NCBI GenBank assembly: GCA_037446495.1
Contig: JBBIIL010000003.1
Coordinates: 1-64,000, forward strand
DNA length: 64,000 bases
Direction: 5' to 3'
Source of the DNA: CAIXZV01 sp037446495
Lineage (GTDB): Bacteria; Chloroflexota; Limnocylindria; Limnocylindrales; CSP1-4
Part shown: positions 25,946 to 33,555 of the stretch, piece after piece
Position numbering within the stretch: position 1 is the stretch's first letter
Layout: each line of letters begins with the position of its first letter
Notes under the pieces: generated by a model
What the model was told of the DNA's origin: nothing
Databases searched by the model: none
Seen by the model: only the letters and a program-made list of their open reading frames with translations
Translations under genes and position numbers: made by a program

Positions 25946-26817
25946 GGGAGCCGGGCACGGCCTTGCGCCTGCCTGCCGTCGCGGGGGCGTTCTACCCGGC
26001 GGGCGAGACCGCGCTTCGTGCCCTCGTGGCAGCGTGCCTCGCCGAGGCGGGGGCGCCGCCGCCGGGCGGACTCGCGTCTGGCGTCCTGGTGCCGCACGCA
26101 GGACTCGTCTACTCCGGCACCGTGGCGGCGGCCGGTTGGGCCACCATGCTCCTCGATGCCGCGAGCGCCCCGACGATCGTCGTGCTGGGCACGAACCACA
26201 GCGCCCGGTTCGACGGGGTGGCGGTCTTCGAGGCGGGCCTCTGGCGGACGCCGCTGGGCGACGTGTCCGTGGACGCCGACCTGGCCGCGCGCATCCTCGC
26301 GCTCGACGCGCCCTTCGGCGGCGGTCGCCTGGCTCACCGCGACGAGCACTCGATCGAGGTGCAGCTGCCGCTGCTCCAGGTGCTCCGGCCGGAGGCGCGG
26401 ATCGTCCCGTGCTCGGTGGCCGCGGGGACCGGTCGTGCGGCGGTCGGGGCCGGCGCACGCCTCGGCGGGCTGCTGGCGGGCCTGCGCGCCGCCGGCGAGG
26501 ACGTGCTGCTCGCGATCAGCACCGACATGGCGCACTACCCGCCCCACGACGAGGCCGTGCGCGTCACCCAGCGACTGGTGCCGGCGATCACCGCGGTCGA
26601 CGGGGTCGGGCTTGCCGTCCGGGAGCGGGTGGAGACGCAGTCGGGCGCGCGCGGCATGGCCTGCGGCATGTGCGGGATCCAGCCTGCGGTACTCGGGCTG
26701 GCGGCCCTCCGCGCCATGGGAGCGACCGGCGGCACGGTTGTGGCATCCGCGACATCAGCGGACGCGGGCTCTGCGCCGGACCGGACCGTCGGCTACCTGG
26801 CAGTCGTGTTCAACTGA
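25942..26817 (+). CDS. amrB: AmmeMemoRadiSam system protein B (MEMO1 family)
   Basis: The 291-residue protein belongs to the Memo family, related in fold to extradiol dioxygenases with a histidine-rich site. Recognisable segments are PAVAGAFYPAG, LVPHAGLVYSGTVAAAG, VVLGTNHSAR, AHRDEHSIEVQLPLLQ, STDMAHYPPH and MACGMCGIQP. The histidines in PHAG, NHS and EHSIE are retained, so the metal site looks intact. It overlaps the radical-SAM gene by four bases (GTGA). The human relative is copper- or iron-binding; the bacterial role within the trio is unknown. Confidence 0.92.
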   Translation: MREPGTALRLPAVAGAFYPAGETALRALVAACLAEAGAPPPGGLASGVLVPHAGLVYSGTVAAAGWATMLLDAASAPTIVVLGTNHSARFDGVAVFEAGLWRTPLGDVSVDADLAARILALDAPFGGGRLAHRDEHSIEVQLPLLQVLRPEARIVPCSVAAGTGRAAVGAGARLGGLLAGLRAAGEDVLLAISTDMAHYPPHDEAVRVTQRLVPAITAVDGVGLAVRERVETQSGARGMACGMCGIQPAVLGLAALRAMGATGGTVVASATSADAGSAPDRTVGYLAVVFN

Positions 26818-26846
26818 GGGCGGGCAGGCGATCCAGCTGTGACAGG

Positions 26847-26861
26847 TCCAGTGCCACTGGA
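26847..26861. repeat. 15-bp perfect dyad between convergent genes
   Basis: TCCAGTGCCACTGGA is a perfect inverted repeat around a single C, located between the ends of the Memo and GH18 genes. It is too compact for a normal terminator loop; it may simply be a protein site or chance. Confidence 0.35.
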
Positions 26862-26894
26862 ACCCCCACCAGACGCGTTACCCCGACGCTTGCC

Positions 26895-28250
26895 TCAGGA
26901 GGCGGCCACATTGCCGGCCACGAACCGGGTCATCAGGTCCGTGTAGGCCGGCATGCCACGCTCGTAGCCGATCGCCCAGAAGCCGCCGCCCGCGAGGCCC
27001 CGAGCCTCGGCGAGGCCGAGCTTGATCGCGAGCGTGTCGGGCGAGTCCACGTACACGGCCGTCCAGGTCACGGTGGACGGCAGGAGGGGGCGCAGCGCTC
27101 CCACCGAGGGCGACGGCCCGGCCGACGGCGACGCGTCGGCTGACGATGGTGCCGGCCCGGCCGGCGACGACGCGTCGGCTGACGGCGCCGCGTCCGGGGG
27201 CACCGCGCCCGACGGCGCCGCCATGCTCCCGTCCGACCCCAGGAAGTACACGTCCACAACCTCGAGCGGATCCGTCTGGGGCACGGCAGCCGGGTTGGTC
27301 AGGACGTCCAGGTGGCGGCGCAGGATCCAGACGCCACCCGGGGCCGTGGCCGGCGCCCCGATCACGGGACCCGCCACCGGCCATGCAACGCCGTAGAGGG
27401 GCAGTCCGAGCAGCAGCTTCTGGGGCGGCACGCCCGCGGCGGCGTACAGGTCCAGCGACCACGTCAGCGAGCGCCCCTCGTCCGCGCGGGCCACGGGGGC
27501 GCTGGCGCCGGGCGACGAGGTGGGCGTCCGGTAGTCGTAGCCCATCAGGAATACGCGGTCAACCCCCGCGGCCACGGCTGCCGAGGCCATCGCCACCCCA
27601 GTCGGCCCGGCGCCCGTCGCCACCGAGACCGTGTGGCCAGGGTCGGCCGCCACGATCGCGCTGCGCAGCTGGCCCACGAACCCGCCGAATTGCGGGGCCA
27701 GATTCACGTCGAGCCCCTCCACGTCCAAGTTGACGCCATCGATTCCCAGCGTCGCCACGAGCGCCACGAGCGACTTGACCGTGGCGCTCTCGAGGGCTGC
27801 GTTTGCGAAGAACGTGCGGTTCCGCGGCCCTCCGAAGCTGGTGAACACGATCTCGACCCGCGTCCCACGGCCATGGGCGGCTGCGATCATCGCCGCCCCC
27901 ACCTGACCGGCAATCAGCTTGTAGCCGTTCTGGCCCGCGTCGATCGCACCCCTCGGGGTGTTCGTCACTGAGAACAGCCCGACGGTGGTCAGGGGCGTGG
28001 TCGCGAGGTGGTCCGCGATGGTGGCGTCCATCTCCCAGTACGGGACGAAGCCATACAGCTCGTGGCCCGGCGCCGGGATGGCCGAGACGGACGGTGCCAC
28101 CGCGCCCGAGCCTGACGGCAGGACGCCGCTTGCGTCGGCTGAGATGGGGCTCGGCGGCGGCGTGATGTTCGATGGGGAGCCGCACGAGGCCAGCAGCACG
28201 ACCACCAGCACGGCCGCGACCGACCGCTCTCCAGCCGGCAGGTGCATCAT
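26895..28250 (-). CDS. GH18-like glycosyl hydrolase lipoprotein
   Basis: The 451-residue product has a lipoprotein signal (VAAVLVVVLLASCGS). A catalytic domain of the glycoside hydrolase 18 type follows: YGFVPYWEMDATIADHL opens the barrel, then VEIVFTSFGG. The catalytic signature is DGVNLDVEGLD, with the Glu acid in the right place; FLMGYDYRTPTS, LLGLPLYGVAW and GGGFWAIGYERG complete the barrel. Such proteins cleave GlcNAc-containing glycans or peptidoglycan. A Ser/Ala/Pro/Asp-rich stretch of about 50 residues interrupts the barrel before the last strands. The start is the first of two adjacent ATGs at 28250, 6 bases after a -10-like box. Confidence 0.87.
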   Translation of the reverse strand: MMHLPAGERSVAAVLVVVLLASCGSPSNITPPPSPISADASGVLPSGSGAVAPSVSAIPAPGHELYGFVPYWEMDATIADHLATTPLTTVGLFSVTNTPRGAIDAGQNGYKLIAGQVGAAMIAAAHGRGTRVEIVFTSFGGPRNRTFFANAALESATVKSLVALVATLGIDGVNLDVEGLDVNLAPQFGGFVGQLRSAIVAADPGHTVSVATGAGPTGVAMASAAVAAGVDRVFLMGYDYRTPTSSPGASAPVARADEGRSLTWSLDLYAAAGVPPQKLLLGLPLYGVAWPVAGPVIGAPATAPGGVWILRRHLDVLTNPAAVPQTDPLEVVDVYFLGSDGSMAAPSGAVPPDAAPSADASSPAGPAPSSADASPSAGPSPSVGALRPLLPSTVTWTAVYVDSPDTLAIKLGLAEARGLAGGGFWAIGYERGMPAYTDLMTRFVAGNVAAS

Positions 28251-28256
28251 CCCCAG

Positions 28257-28285
28257 AGGTTGCCCGCCGTCGTCGCGCCGGTCAA
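28257..28285 (-). promoter_or_regulatory. Leaderless promoter of the GH18 gene
   Basis: On the minus strand, TTGACC (28285-28280) and CAACCT (28262-28257) are separated by exactly 17 bases. The -10 box ends 6 bases before the ATG at 28250. This is one of the best -35/-10 pairs in the window and supports the leaderless pattern. Confidence 0.55.
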
Positions 28286-28332
28286 CCGCGCGCAGGGAGC
28301 CGGAGGGTTGAGAAATCTTCGCCCCATGACTC

Positions 28333-28361
28333 TTGTGCGCGAAACACGTCAAGACCAACGT
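28333..28361 (+). promoter_or_regulatory. Promoter candidate of the 80-residue gene
   Basis: TTGTGC at 28333-28338 and CAACGT at 28356-28361 have a 17-base spacer. The mRNA would start near 28368, just before a perfect AAAGGAGGT ribosome binding site at 28372-28380. Confidence 0.4.
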
Positions 28362-28387
28362 GCCGAGTATCAAAGGAGGTGGTTCGG

Positions 28388-28630
28388 TTGGCGGCAGTCG
28401 AGCTCGTCCGAGACGGCTCGGTCCGGGGCGACGGGTCTGGCACGCTCGAGCGGCGCGCCTTGGCCCTCTGGCCCCGCCTGGACCGCGCCGCCCTCCGCCG
28501 CTGCCACAACAATGCGCACCGGATCGCTGCCCTGGTAGCCCGGCGGACCACGATGCCCCCCGAGGCGATCCTCAGTGTCCTGACCATGCCGCCCGTCGCG
28601 GACGAGGACGTCGACACCTGGTTCGGCTGA
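28388..28630 (+). CDS. Small soluble protein (80 aa), function unknown
   Basis: A perfect Shine-Dalgarno sequence AAAGGAGGT at 28372-28380 lies 7 bases before a TTG, which I take as the start. The product is an 80-residue, mainly helical protein, with RRALALWPRLDRAALRRC and NNAHRIAALVARRTTM as likely helices and an acidic end (VADEDVDTWFG). It has no membrane segment and no motif that I can place. An upstream reading from a GTG (VSKEVVRLAAVE) would put the ribosome binding site inside the gene and is rejected. It is divergent from the GH18 gene. Confidence 0.65.
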   Translation: MAAVELVRDGSVRGDGSGTLERRALALWPRLDRAALRRCHNNAHRIAALVARRTTMPPEAILSVLTMPPVADEDVDTWFG

Positions 28631-28649
28631 GGCATCGGCTGCCCCTCGC

Positions 28650-29543
28650 TCAGGCGCGTGCGACCGCGACGAGTGCCCTGCCGATGACGGCGGCGAAGGC
28701 GAGGGCCGCGACGCCAACGATCCCGACGGCCGCCCACGCGGGCACCGCCACCGCCGGGACCGACCCGACGCCCCAGCGTGCCAGGCCGAGGGTCGCGCCG
28801 ATGACCCCCGCACCCGCTCCGGCCCACGCCAGCGCCCGGTCCATCCTGCCGTAGGCAGTCGTCCGGTACGAGGTCCGCGCGATCCCCGCCCCGTAGCCGC
28901 GCGCCTCCATGGAGATGGCGAGGCGGCCAACGCGCTCGAACGCCGCCACGAACACCGGCAGCAGGGCCGGCAGCAGCGCGCGGATCCCCGTGGTCCGAAG
29001 TCCGCGCGCCCGCTGTGCGTCCAGCACGATCGCAAGCTCGCGCCCGAGCAGCGGCACCAGGTCCATCGTGGTGGCGAGCACGAGCGCGACCGGGTGCGGC
29101 GCGTGGAGCCGCCGCAGGGCGCCGAAGAAGTCGGCCGGGCGCGTCGTCACGAGGACCACCACGGCGACGGACGCCATCGCCAGCAGGCGCAGCACATACG
29201 CGATACCGCGCCCCAGCGCCTCGGCCGTGATGGTCAGCGGGCCGAGGGTCGCCAGCGGCGAGCACCCGCCCGGGCAGCTGGTCGGCGCCGCCACCTGCAG
29301 CACGACGATCGATGCCGCAAGCGGGCCCAGCACCCGCATCGCCCGCCACATCGGCCCGCCCACGCCGGCCCCGAGGGCGAGCGCCCACGCGGCGGAGAGC
29401 ACGAGCGCCAGCGGCACGGGGTTCAGCGCAACCAGGCAGAACACGAGGGCGGCAATCAGCCAGACGAGCTTGGGCACGGCGCTCAGCCGATGCAGGCGCG
29501 AGGCCCCCGGAACATAGGCGAACGGAGAGGTCGCCAGCGTCAC
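28650..29543 (-). CDS. ecfT: ECF transporter T component (EcfT/CbiQ family)
   Basis: EcfT is the membrane scaffold that links the substrate-binding S component to the ATPases of energy-coupling-factor vitamin or metal importers. The 297-residue product has the N-terminal KLVWLIAALVFCLVALNPVPL helices, further membrane segments, and the cytoplasmic coupling helices with the characteristic ARG motifs: AQRARGLRTTG and SMEARGYGAG. The GTG start at 29543 overlaps the stop of the ATPase gene (GTGA). The order S, double ATPase, T on one transcript is a complete group I type module. Confidence 0.9.
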   Translation of the reverse strand: MTLATSPFAYVPGASRLHRLSAVPKLVWLIAALVFCLVALNPVPLALVLSAAWALALGAGVGGPMWRAMRVLGPLAASIVVLQVAAPTSCPGGCSPLATLGPLTITAEALGRGIAYVLRLLAMASVAVVVLVTTRPADFFGALRRLHAPHPVALVLATTMDLVPLLGRELAIVLDAQRARGLRTTGIRALLPALLPVFVAAFERVGRLAISMEARGYGAGIARTSYRTTAYGRMDRALAWAGAGAGVIGATLGLARWGVGSVPAVAVPAWAAVGIVGVAALAFAAVIGRALVAVARA

Positions 29544-31318
29544 GGCACCGCATCCCCTTCCCCGACGCGATGGTCCGCGGACCCGGCCACGCGCAGCGCA
29601 AGGACCGCCTCCTCCAGCGAGACGGGCGGCCACGGCTCCGCGCCAACGTCGCCGAGCCGCAGCGCGACCCGCGTCACGGCTGGCGCCTCCAGGCCCGCCA
29701 TCGCCAGGAGCGGTGCGTCCACGAAGACCTGCCGCGCCGGCGCATCCGCCACCAGACGCCCGCCGTCCATGACGATCAGGCGCTGGGCCACTCGTCCAAG
29801 GAAGGCCATGTCATGGCTCGCGATCAGCACCGCGCAACCGTTCGCCGCCGCCGCGCGCACGCGCTCCTCCATGATCCCGGCCAGTCGAACGCCTGCCCCG
29901 GTCGTGGGCTCGTCGAGGACGAGGACCCGCGGATCCATCGTGAGCACCGCGCCCAGCGCCACGAGCTTGCGCTCCGCCCGCCCCAGTCGCAGCGGGTGGC
30001 GCTCCAGCAGGTCGCCCAGCTCAAGTGCCTGCGCCAGCTCGCGAACGCGCTCGCTGATGCGCGCCTCGGACAGCCCGAGCGCCCGTGGCCCCAGGGCCAG
30101 CTCGTCCGCGACGGTGGCCGCGAACAGCTGCCGGGCCGGATCCTGGAACACCGAGCTGACGTGGGCGGCCAGCGTCCGCACAGGGTGCGACGAGGTGTCA
30201 AGGCCATCCACGCTGATGCTGCCCGCAGCTGGCCGCAGGAGGCCGTTGACGAGCCGCCCGAGCGTGGTCTTGCCGCTGCCGTTGGCGCCGACGATCCCGA
30301 CGACCTCGCCCGCGGCAACCGTGAGCGACGCGCCGGCCACCGCTGGGGCGGCCGCGCCCGGGTAGCGGTAGGTGACGTCGCGGACATCGACGAGCACGAG
30401 CGAGACAGCCTCCTCCCCTGCTGCCGGTGTGCTGTCAGCCGCCCTGCGCGCTGGGAGGCCGGCGGCCGCGCCTCGCACCCGGCGCCCCAGCCGCCGCGCG
30501 ATCTGCTCGACGGTCGTGGGCACCGGCGCCGGCAGCCCCAGAGCTTCGCCCAGAACGGCCGACTCGGTTGAGCGGATGCCGAGCCGGCCCAGCGTCGCGG
30601 GCGAGCCGAGCACGTCTGCGGGCACTCCGTCCGCGACCACGCGGCCCTGGTCGAGGACCACGATGCGCGTCGCGTCGTCGGCGAACGCCTCCACAGCCTG
30701 GTCGGCCACCAGGATCGTCACGCCGTGCTCACGGTTGAGCCGCCGCAGGATCCCGAAGACCGCGCGCCGGCCCGCCGGGTCCAGGTTGGCCGACGGCTCG
30801 TCGAGGACCAGGATCGACGGTCCCGTCACCAGGGCGCAGGCGATGGCCAGCCGCTGGAGCTCGCCCCCCGAGAGCGTGGACGGCACGCGCGACTCGAAGC
30901 CGGCGAGTCCGACCGAGTTGAGCGCGGCTGTGATGCGCGGGTCCATCTCGGCCGCCGGCACCCCGAGGTTCTCCAGCCCGAATGCGACCTCGTCGGCCAC
31001 GGTGGCCTGCGTGGCGCCGAGCGAGGGGTCGTCGAACACGAGTCCCACGTGGCGCGCCCACTCACGGACCGGCACGACGCGCGGGTCCCGGCCCAGCACG
31101 CTGATCGCGCCGAACGTCTCGCCGCGCACCAGCTGCGGCACCACCCCGTCGAGCGCTGTCAGGAGCGTGGTGACGCCGGCGCCGGGCGCGCCCAGCACGC
31201 CCACGTACTCGCCCAGTCGCACCTCGAGCGTGACCCGGTCCAGGGCTTCGCGGCTCGCAGCGACGTGGCGAAAGCCGAAGCCTGCGAGGGCGATGACAGG
31301 GTCGGGCGGCTCCGTCAA
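29540..31318 (-). CDS. ECF transporter ATPase, two fused ABC domains, one ATP site degenerate
   Basis: The product (about 592 aa) fuses two EcfA/CbiO-type nucleotide-binding domains. NBD1 has GAPGAGVTTLL (Walker A lysine replaced by Val, codon at 31174-31172), signature LSGGELQ, Walker B LVLDEPSANLDP, and Gln instead of the switch His (VADQAVE). NBD2 has a canonical Walker A GANGSGKTT, a degenerate signature RLGRAE, Walker B LVLDEPTTG and switch His (ASHD). Thus the composite site built from NBD1 Walker A and NBD2 signature is degenerate, while the other is intact. The start is uncertain: TTG 31318 avoids overlap with the S gene; an earlier start at 31381 is possible. Confidence 0.9.
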   Translation of the reverse strand: MTEPPDPVIALAGFGFRHVAASREALDRVTLEVRLGEYVGVLGAPGAGVTTLLTALDGVVPQLVRGETFGAISVLGRDPRVVPVREWARHVGLVFDDPSLGATQATVADEVAFGLENLGVPAAEMDPRITAALNSVGLAGFESRVPSTLSGGELQRLAIACALVTGPSILVLDEPSANLDPAGRRAVFGILRRLNREHGVTILVADQAVEAFADDATRIVVLDQGRVVADGVPADVLGSPATLGRLGIRSTESAVLGEALGLPAPVPTTVEQIARRLGRRVRGAAAGLPARRAADSTPAAGEEAVSLVLVDVRDVTYRYPGAAAPAVAGASLTVAAGEVVGIVGANGSGKTTLGRLVNGLLRPAAGSISVDGLDTSSHPVRTLAAHVSSVFQDPARQLFAATVADELALGPRALGLSEARISERVRELAQALELGDLLERHPLRLGRAERKLVALGAVLTMDPRVLVLDEPTTGAGVRLAGIMEERVRAAAANGCAVLIASHDMAFLGRVAQRLIVMDGGRLVADAPARQVFVDAPLLAMAGLEAPAVTRVALRLGDVGAEPWPPVSLEEAVLALRVAGSADHRVGEGDAVP

Positions 31319-31343
31319 ACTGGCGGGTCCCCAGTCGGGAGCG

Positions 31344-32036
31344 TCAGGCGGCCTTGGGCCACAGCAGGGCGGCGACGGCAAAGGCCACGCCCATCGCGGT
31401 GCCCGCGACTGCCGTCCCCAGGATGCCGAATCGCGACTGCGCCGGGAGCCGGACGCCCGCGAGGTACACCTCGGGCAGGGCGCGGACCAGGGCGAGGCCG
31501 ATCGACGCGGCGATCAGCTTGTCGGCGGCGTTGCTCACCAGGTTCGAGAAGAAGACCGACAGCCCCTGGTCCAGCCCGACAAGCTCGAACAGGAACGTGA
31601 TCGCGTCCGACGCGCTGCCGGTTGCGCCGCCGTAGAGCCAGAGGACGATCGGCGAGGCCGCGACCGCAGACACCACCGCCACGACGATCCCGAGCCCGAG
31701 GAACGACCCCGCCGACCGGCCCAGGCCGAACCGCCGGATGCCGTAGCCCCAGAGCAGCGCCACGACCACGCTGACGATCGCGAACGGCACCGTGCCCGGG
31801 TCGAACGTGAACGAGGCCACGACGTTGTACGAGACGCCGGCTGCCGCGCCCCACCACGGCCCGAGGATCACCGCGGCCACGAACGTGCCCACGGTGTCGA
31901 GATAGACCACGGGGATGGCGAGCGTCTTGGCGAGGAACCCGCCGAAGACATTGATGGCGGCGCACAGGGCAACGATCATCACGGCCTGCGTGGCGCTCAC
32001 GTACAGCGGCAGGCGCGCGTGGGCTCCCGGCGCCAT
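31344..32036 (-). CDS. ECF transporter S component (substrate-binding membrane protein)
   Basis: The product (230 aa) is a hydrophobic protein with about six membrane segments, including QAVMIVALCAAINVFGGFLA, LDTVGTFVAAVILGPWWGAA and GIVVAVVSAVAASPIVLWLY. The early segment IPVVYLDTVGTFVAAVILGP resembles S components that begin with a conserved YLDxxGT stretch. The substrate cannot be deduced: no thiamine, cobalamin or other biosynthetic gene or recognisable riboswitch is adjacent. GGAGGAGG about 6 bases before the ATG at 32036 fixes the start over the earlier GTG at 32051. Confidence 0.85.
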   Translation of the reverse strand: MAPGAHARLPLYVSATQAVMIVALCAAINVFGGFLAKTLAIPVVYLDTVGTFVAAVILGPWWGAAAGVSYNVVASFTFDPGTVPFAIVSVVVALLWGYGIRRFGLGRSAGSFLGLGIVVAVVSAVAASPIVLWLYGGATGSASDAITFLFELVGLDQGLSVFFSNLVSNAADKLIAASIGLALVRALPEVYLAGVRLPAQSRFGILGTAVAGTAMGVAFAVAALLWPKAA

Positions 32037-32217
32037 TCGAACCTCCTCCACCCGACAGTGGGCCCGCGGCCCCCGTCACGGGTCGTAGGCGCACACGATA
32101 CCGGCTCGCACCACGCGTGCGCGAGCCCCGAAAGCAGGCGCCGAGCCCTGCCTCGGGCCGACGTTCCACGCGTCAACGCGGCGCATGACGACGGGCAGCC
32201 GCACTGGGGTTTGACAG

Positions 32218-32270
32218 CAGCCTCGCCGGGGGGGGACACAGCCTCGCCGGGGGGCAGCCTCGCCGGGGGG
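32218..32270 (+). repeat. Three-copy GC-rich repeat
   Basis: CAGCCTCGCCGGGGGG begins at 32218, 32239 and 32255. The second and third copies are identical 16-mers placed head to tail; the first has a longer G-run and is separated by ACA. TTGACA lies just before the first copy (32211-32216), without a fitting -10. Confidence 0.75.
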
Positions 32271-32580
32271 CTTGCGCACTGGGTCGATAATGGAGACCTC
32301 CAAACCTCCTCCGTGCATGGGCGTTCCGGGAGGCAACGAGGAATGGCGATGCGATCGGCTCTGAGCCTGGGCTCGCGACGGCGCCCGAATCTGGCGCGTC
32401 GGCTGACGGCGAGCGAAGACGCATCGCACGGTGCCTCGAATCCGGTCAGCCGCCCTCGCGCGGGCAACATCTCGAGCGACACCCGAGCCGGCCTCTGAGG
32501 CGGTCCGGGGCACGGGCTCCGAACCGCCGGGCGCACGAGGGGCCGCTCCGGCCGCGGCCGGTCCCCCACGCAACCCATCG

Positions 32581-32609
32581 CGGGCCGCCGTCCACGGACA
32601 TGGCGGCCC
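32581..32609 (+). terminator. GC-rich hairpin in the S-component/methyltransferase gap
   Basis: GGGCCGCC pairs with GGCGGCCC around an 11-13 base loop, followed by TTGTCGTG. It could end a short plus-strand RNA that starts near 32298, since no longer gene precedes it on that strand. Confidence 0.4.
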
Positions 32610-32681
32610 GTTGTCGTGTCCCCCGCGACGTCCGCGCGCCAAGGGCCGCGAGCGCAACGCCAAGACCCCTCACGCCGCCGG

Positions 32682-32687
32682 TAGACT
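32682..32687 (+). promoter_or_regulatory. -10 box, leaderless type
   Basis: TAGACT (the same hexamer as at recA and ymdB) ends 7 bases before the methyltransferase ATG at 32695, with no ribosome binding site. Confidence 0.5.
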
Positions 32688-32694
32688 CCCGGGC

Positions 32695-33543
32695 ATGAAT
32701 CCCGACGAGCTCGACGTCCGACCCGCCACGCCCGAGGAGTCGGCCGACCCCGGCCACATGCACGCGGCCAACCGCGTAGCGTGGGACCAGGCCGCCGAGG
32801 ACTATGAGCGACGCCTGGCCGGATCGATCGAGCGTCTGCGCGTCGGCCGGTCCTCGCTCCTGCCGGTCGAGCTCGACCTGATCGGCGACCTGCACGCCCG
32901 CTGCGACCACGCGATCCACGTCCAGTGCGCTGGCGGCGAGGACACGATCTCGCTCTGGCTGGCGGGCGCTGCGCGGGTGACCGGCATCGATTTCAGCCCG
33001 CGGATGCTCGACCTCGCCCGGCGGCTGGCGGCGGCGGTGGACGTCCCGGCAACCTGGGTGGAGGCCGACGTGCTCGACCTGCCCCGGGAGCTCGACGACA
33101 CCGCGGACCTGGTCTACACCGGGCGCGGGTCGATCATGTGGGTCCAGGACCTCGAGGCCTGGGCGGCCGGTCTGGCGCGCCTCCCGAAGCCCGGCGGCCG
33201 ACTCGTGCTCTTCGAGGGGCACCCTGCCGAGTGGCTGTTCGACGGCGATGGTGAGGGCGGCTGGCTCCTGACCGAGTACGACTACTTCGCCGGACCCGAG
33301 GCGTCGCGCGGCTGGTCGCCCGCGTACATCGAGCAACTCTCGCTCCCGGATGAGCAGCAGGCGTGGAAGTTCGCCCGGGCCTGGACGCTGGGCGAGGTGG
33401 TCACGGCGCTGTTGGGCTCGGGCCTGCGCGTGGAGACCGTGACTGAGCACCCCGTGGACTGGTACGGCGGGCACCGCGACGTGCACCCCGCCCAGCGCGG
33501 CCGCCTGCCGCTGTCGTTCTCGGTGACGGCGACGCGTCCGTAG
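32695..33543 (+). CDS. Class I SAM-dependent methyltransferase
   Basis: The 282-residue product has a Rossmann-type SAM-binding core: motif I in HVQCAGGEDTISLWLAG, the acidic residue at the end of strand 2 in VTGIDFSPRMLDLARRLAA, motif II/III VEADVLDLPRELDDTADLV and motif IV-V LPKPGGRLVLFEGHP. The C-terminal third (WLFDGDGEGGWLL, TEHPVDWYGGHRDV) is like small-molecule methyltransferases of unknown substrate. The ATG at 32695 follows a TAGACT box. It is convergent with an MFS transporter gene and has no pathway neighbours. Confidence 0.85.
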   Translation: MNPDELDVRPATPEESADPGHMHAANRVAWDQAAEDYERRLAGSIERLRVGRSSLLPVELDLIGDLHARCDHAIHVQCAGGEDTISLWLAGAARVTGIDFSPRMLDLARRLAAAVDVPATWVEADVLDLPRELDDTADLVYTGRGSIMWVQDLEAWAAGLARLPKPGGRLVLFEGHPAEWLFDGDGEGGWLLTEYDYFAGPEASRGWSPAYIEQLSLPDEQQAWKFARAWTLGEVVTALLGSGLRVETVTEHPVDWYGGHRDVHPAQRGRLPLSFSVTATRP

Positions 33544-33555
33544 CCACCGAGACGG

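Larger units (their letters stand above)
32037..32694. other. 658-base gap with GC-rich repeats and a hairpin
   Basis: This gap lies between the divergent S-component and methyltransferase genes. It holds three copies of CAGCCTCGCCGGGGGG-like sequence (32218-32270), a GATAAT box at 32286-32291, and a 51-codon frame from ATG 32343 to 32498 (Arg/Ser-rich, modest codon bias, GAGGAA just before it). A strong hairpin follows at 32581-32609. I could not match it to RNase P RNA, tmRNA, SRP RNA, 6S RNA or a known riboswitch. A short plus-strand transcript from about 32298 to 32610 is possible but unproven. Confidence 0.4.

Noticed and set aside
29540..31381. ECF ATPase genes as two separate genes
   Set aside because: The reading frame is continuous through both ABC domains with no stop or internal ribosome binding site; it is one fused gene.
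32037..32340. Cobalamin or thiamine riboswitch before the ECF S component
   Set aside because: I looked for the conserved B12-box and TPP core sequences on the minus strand and found none; only a GGAGGAGG ribosome binding site is clear.
32286..32610. RNase P RNA, tmRNA, 6S or SRP RNA in the gap
   Set aside because: The hallmark sequences (GAGGAAAGTCC, the tmRNA ends, GGAAGGAAGCAGC) are absent.
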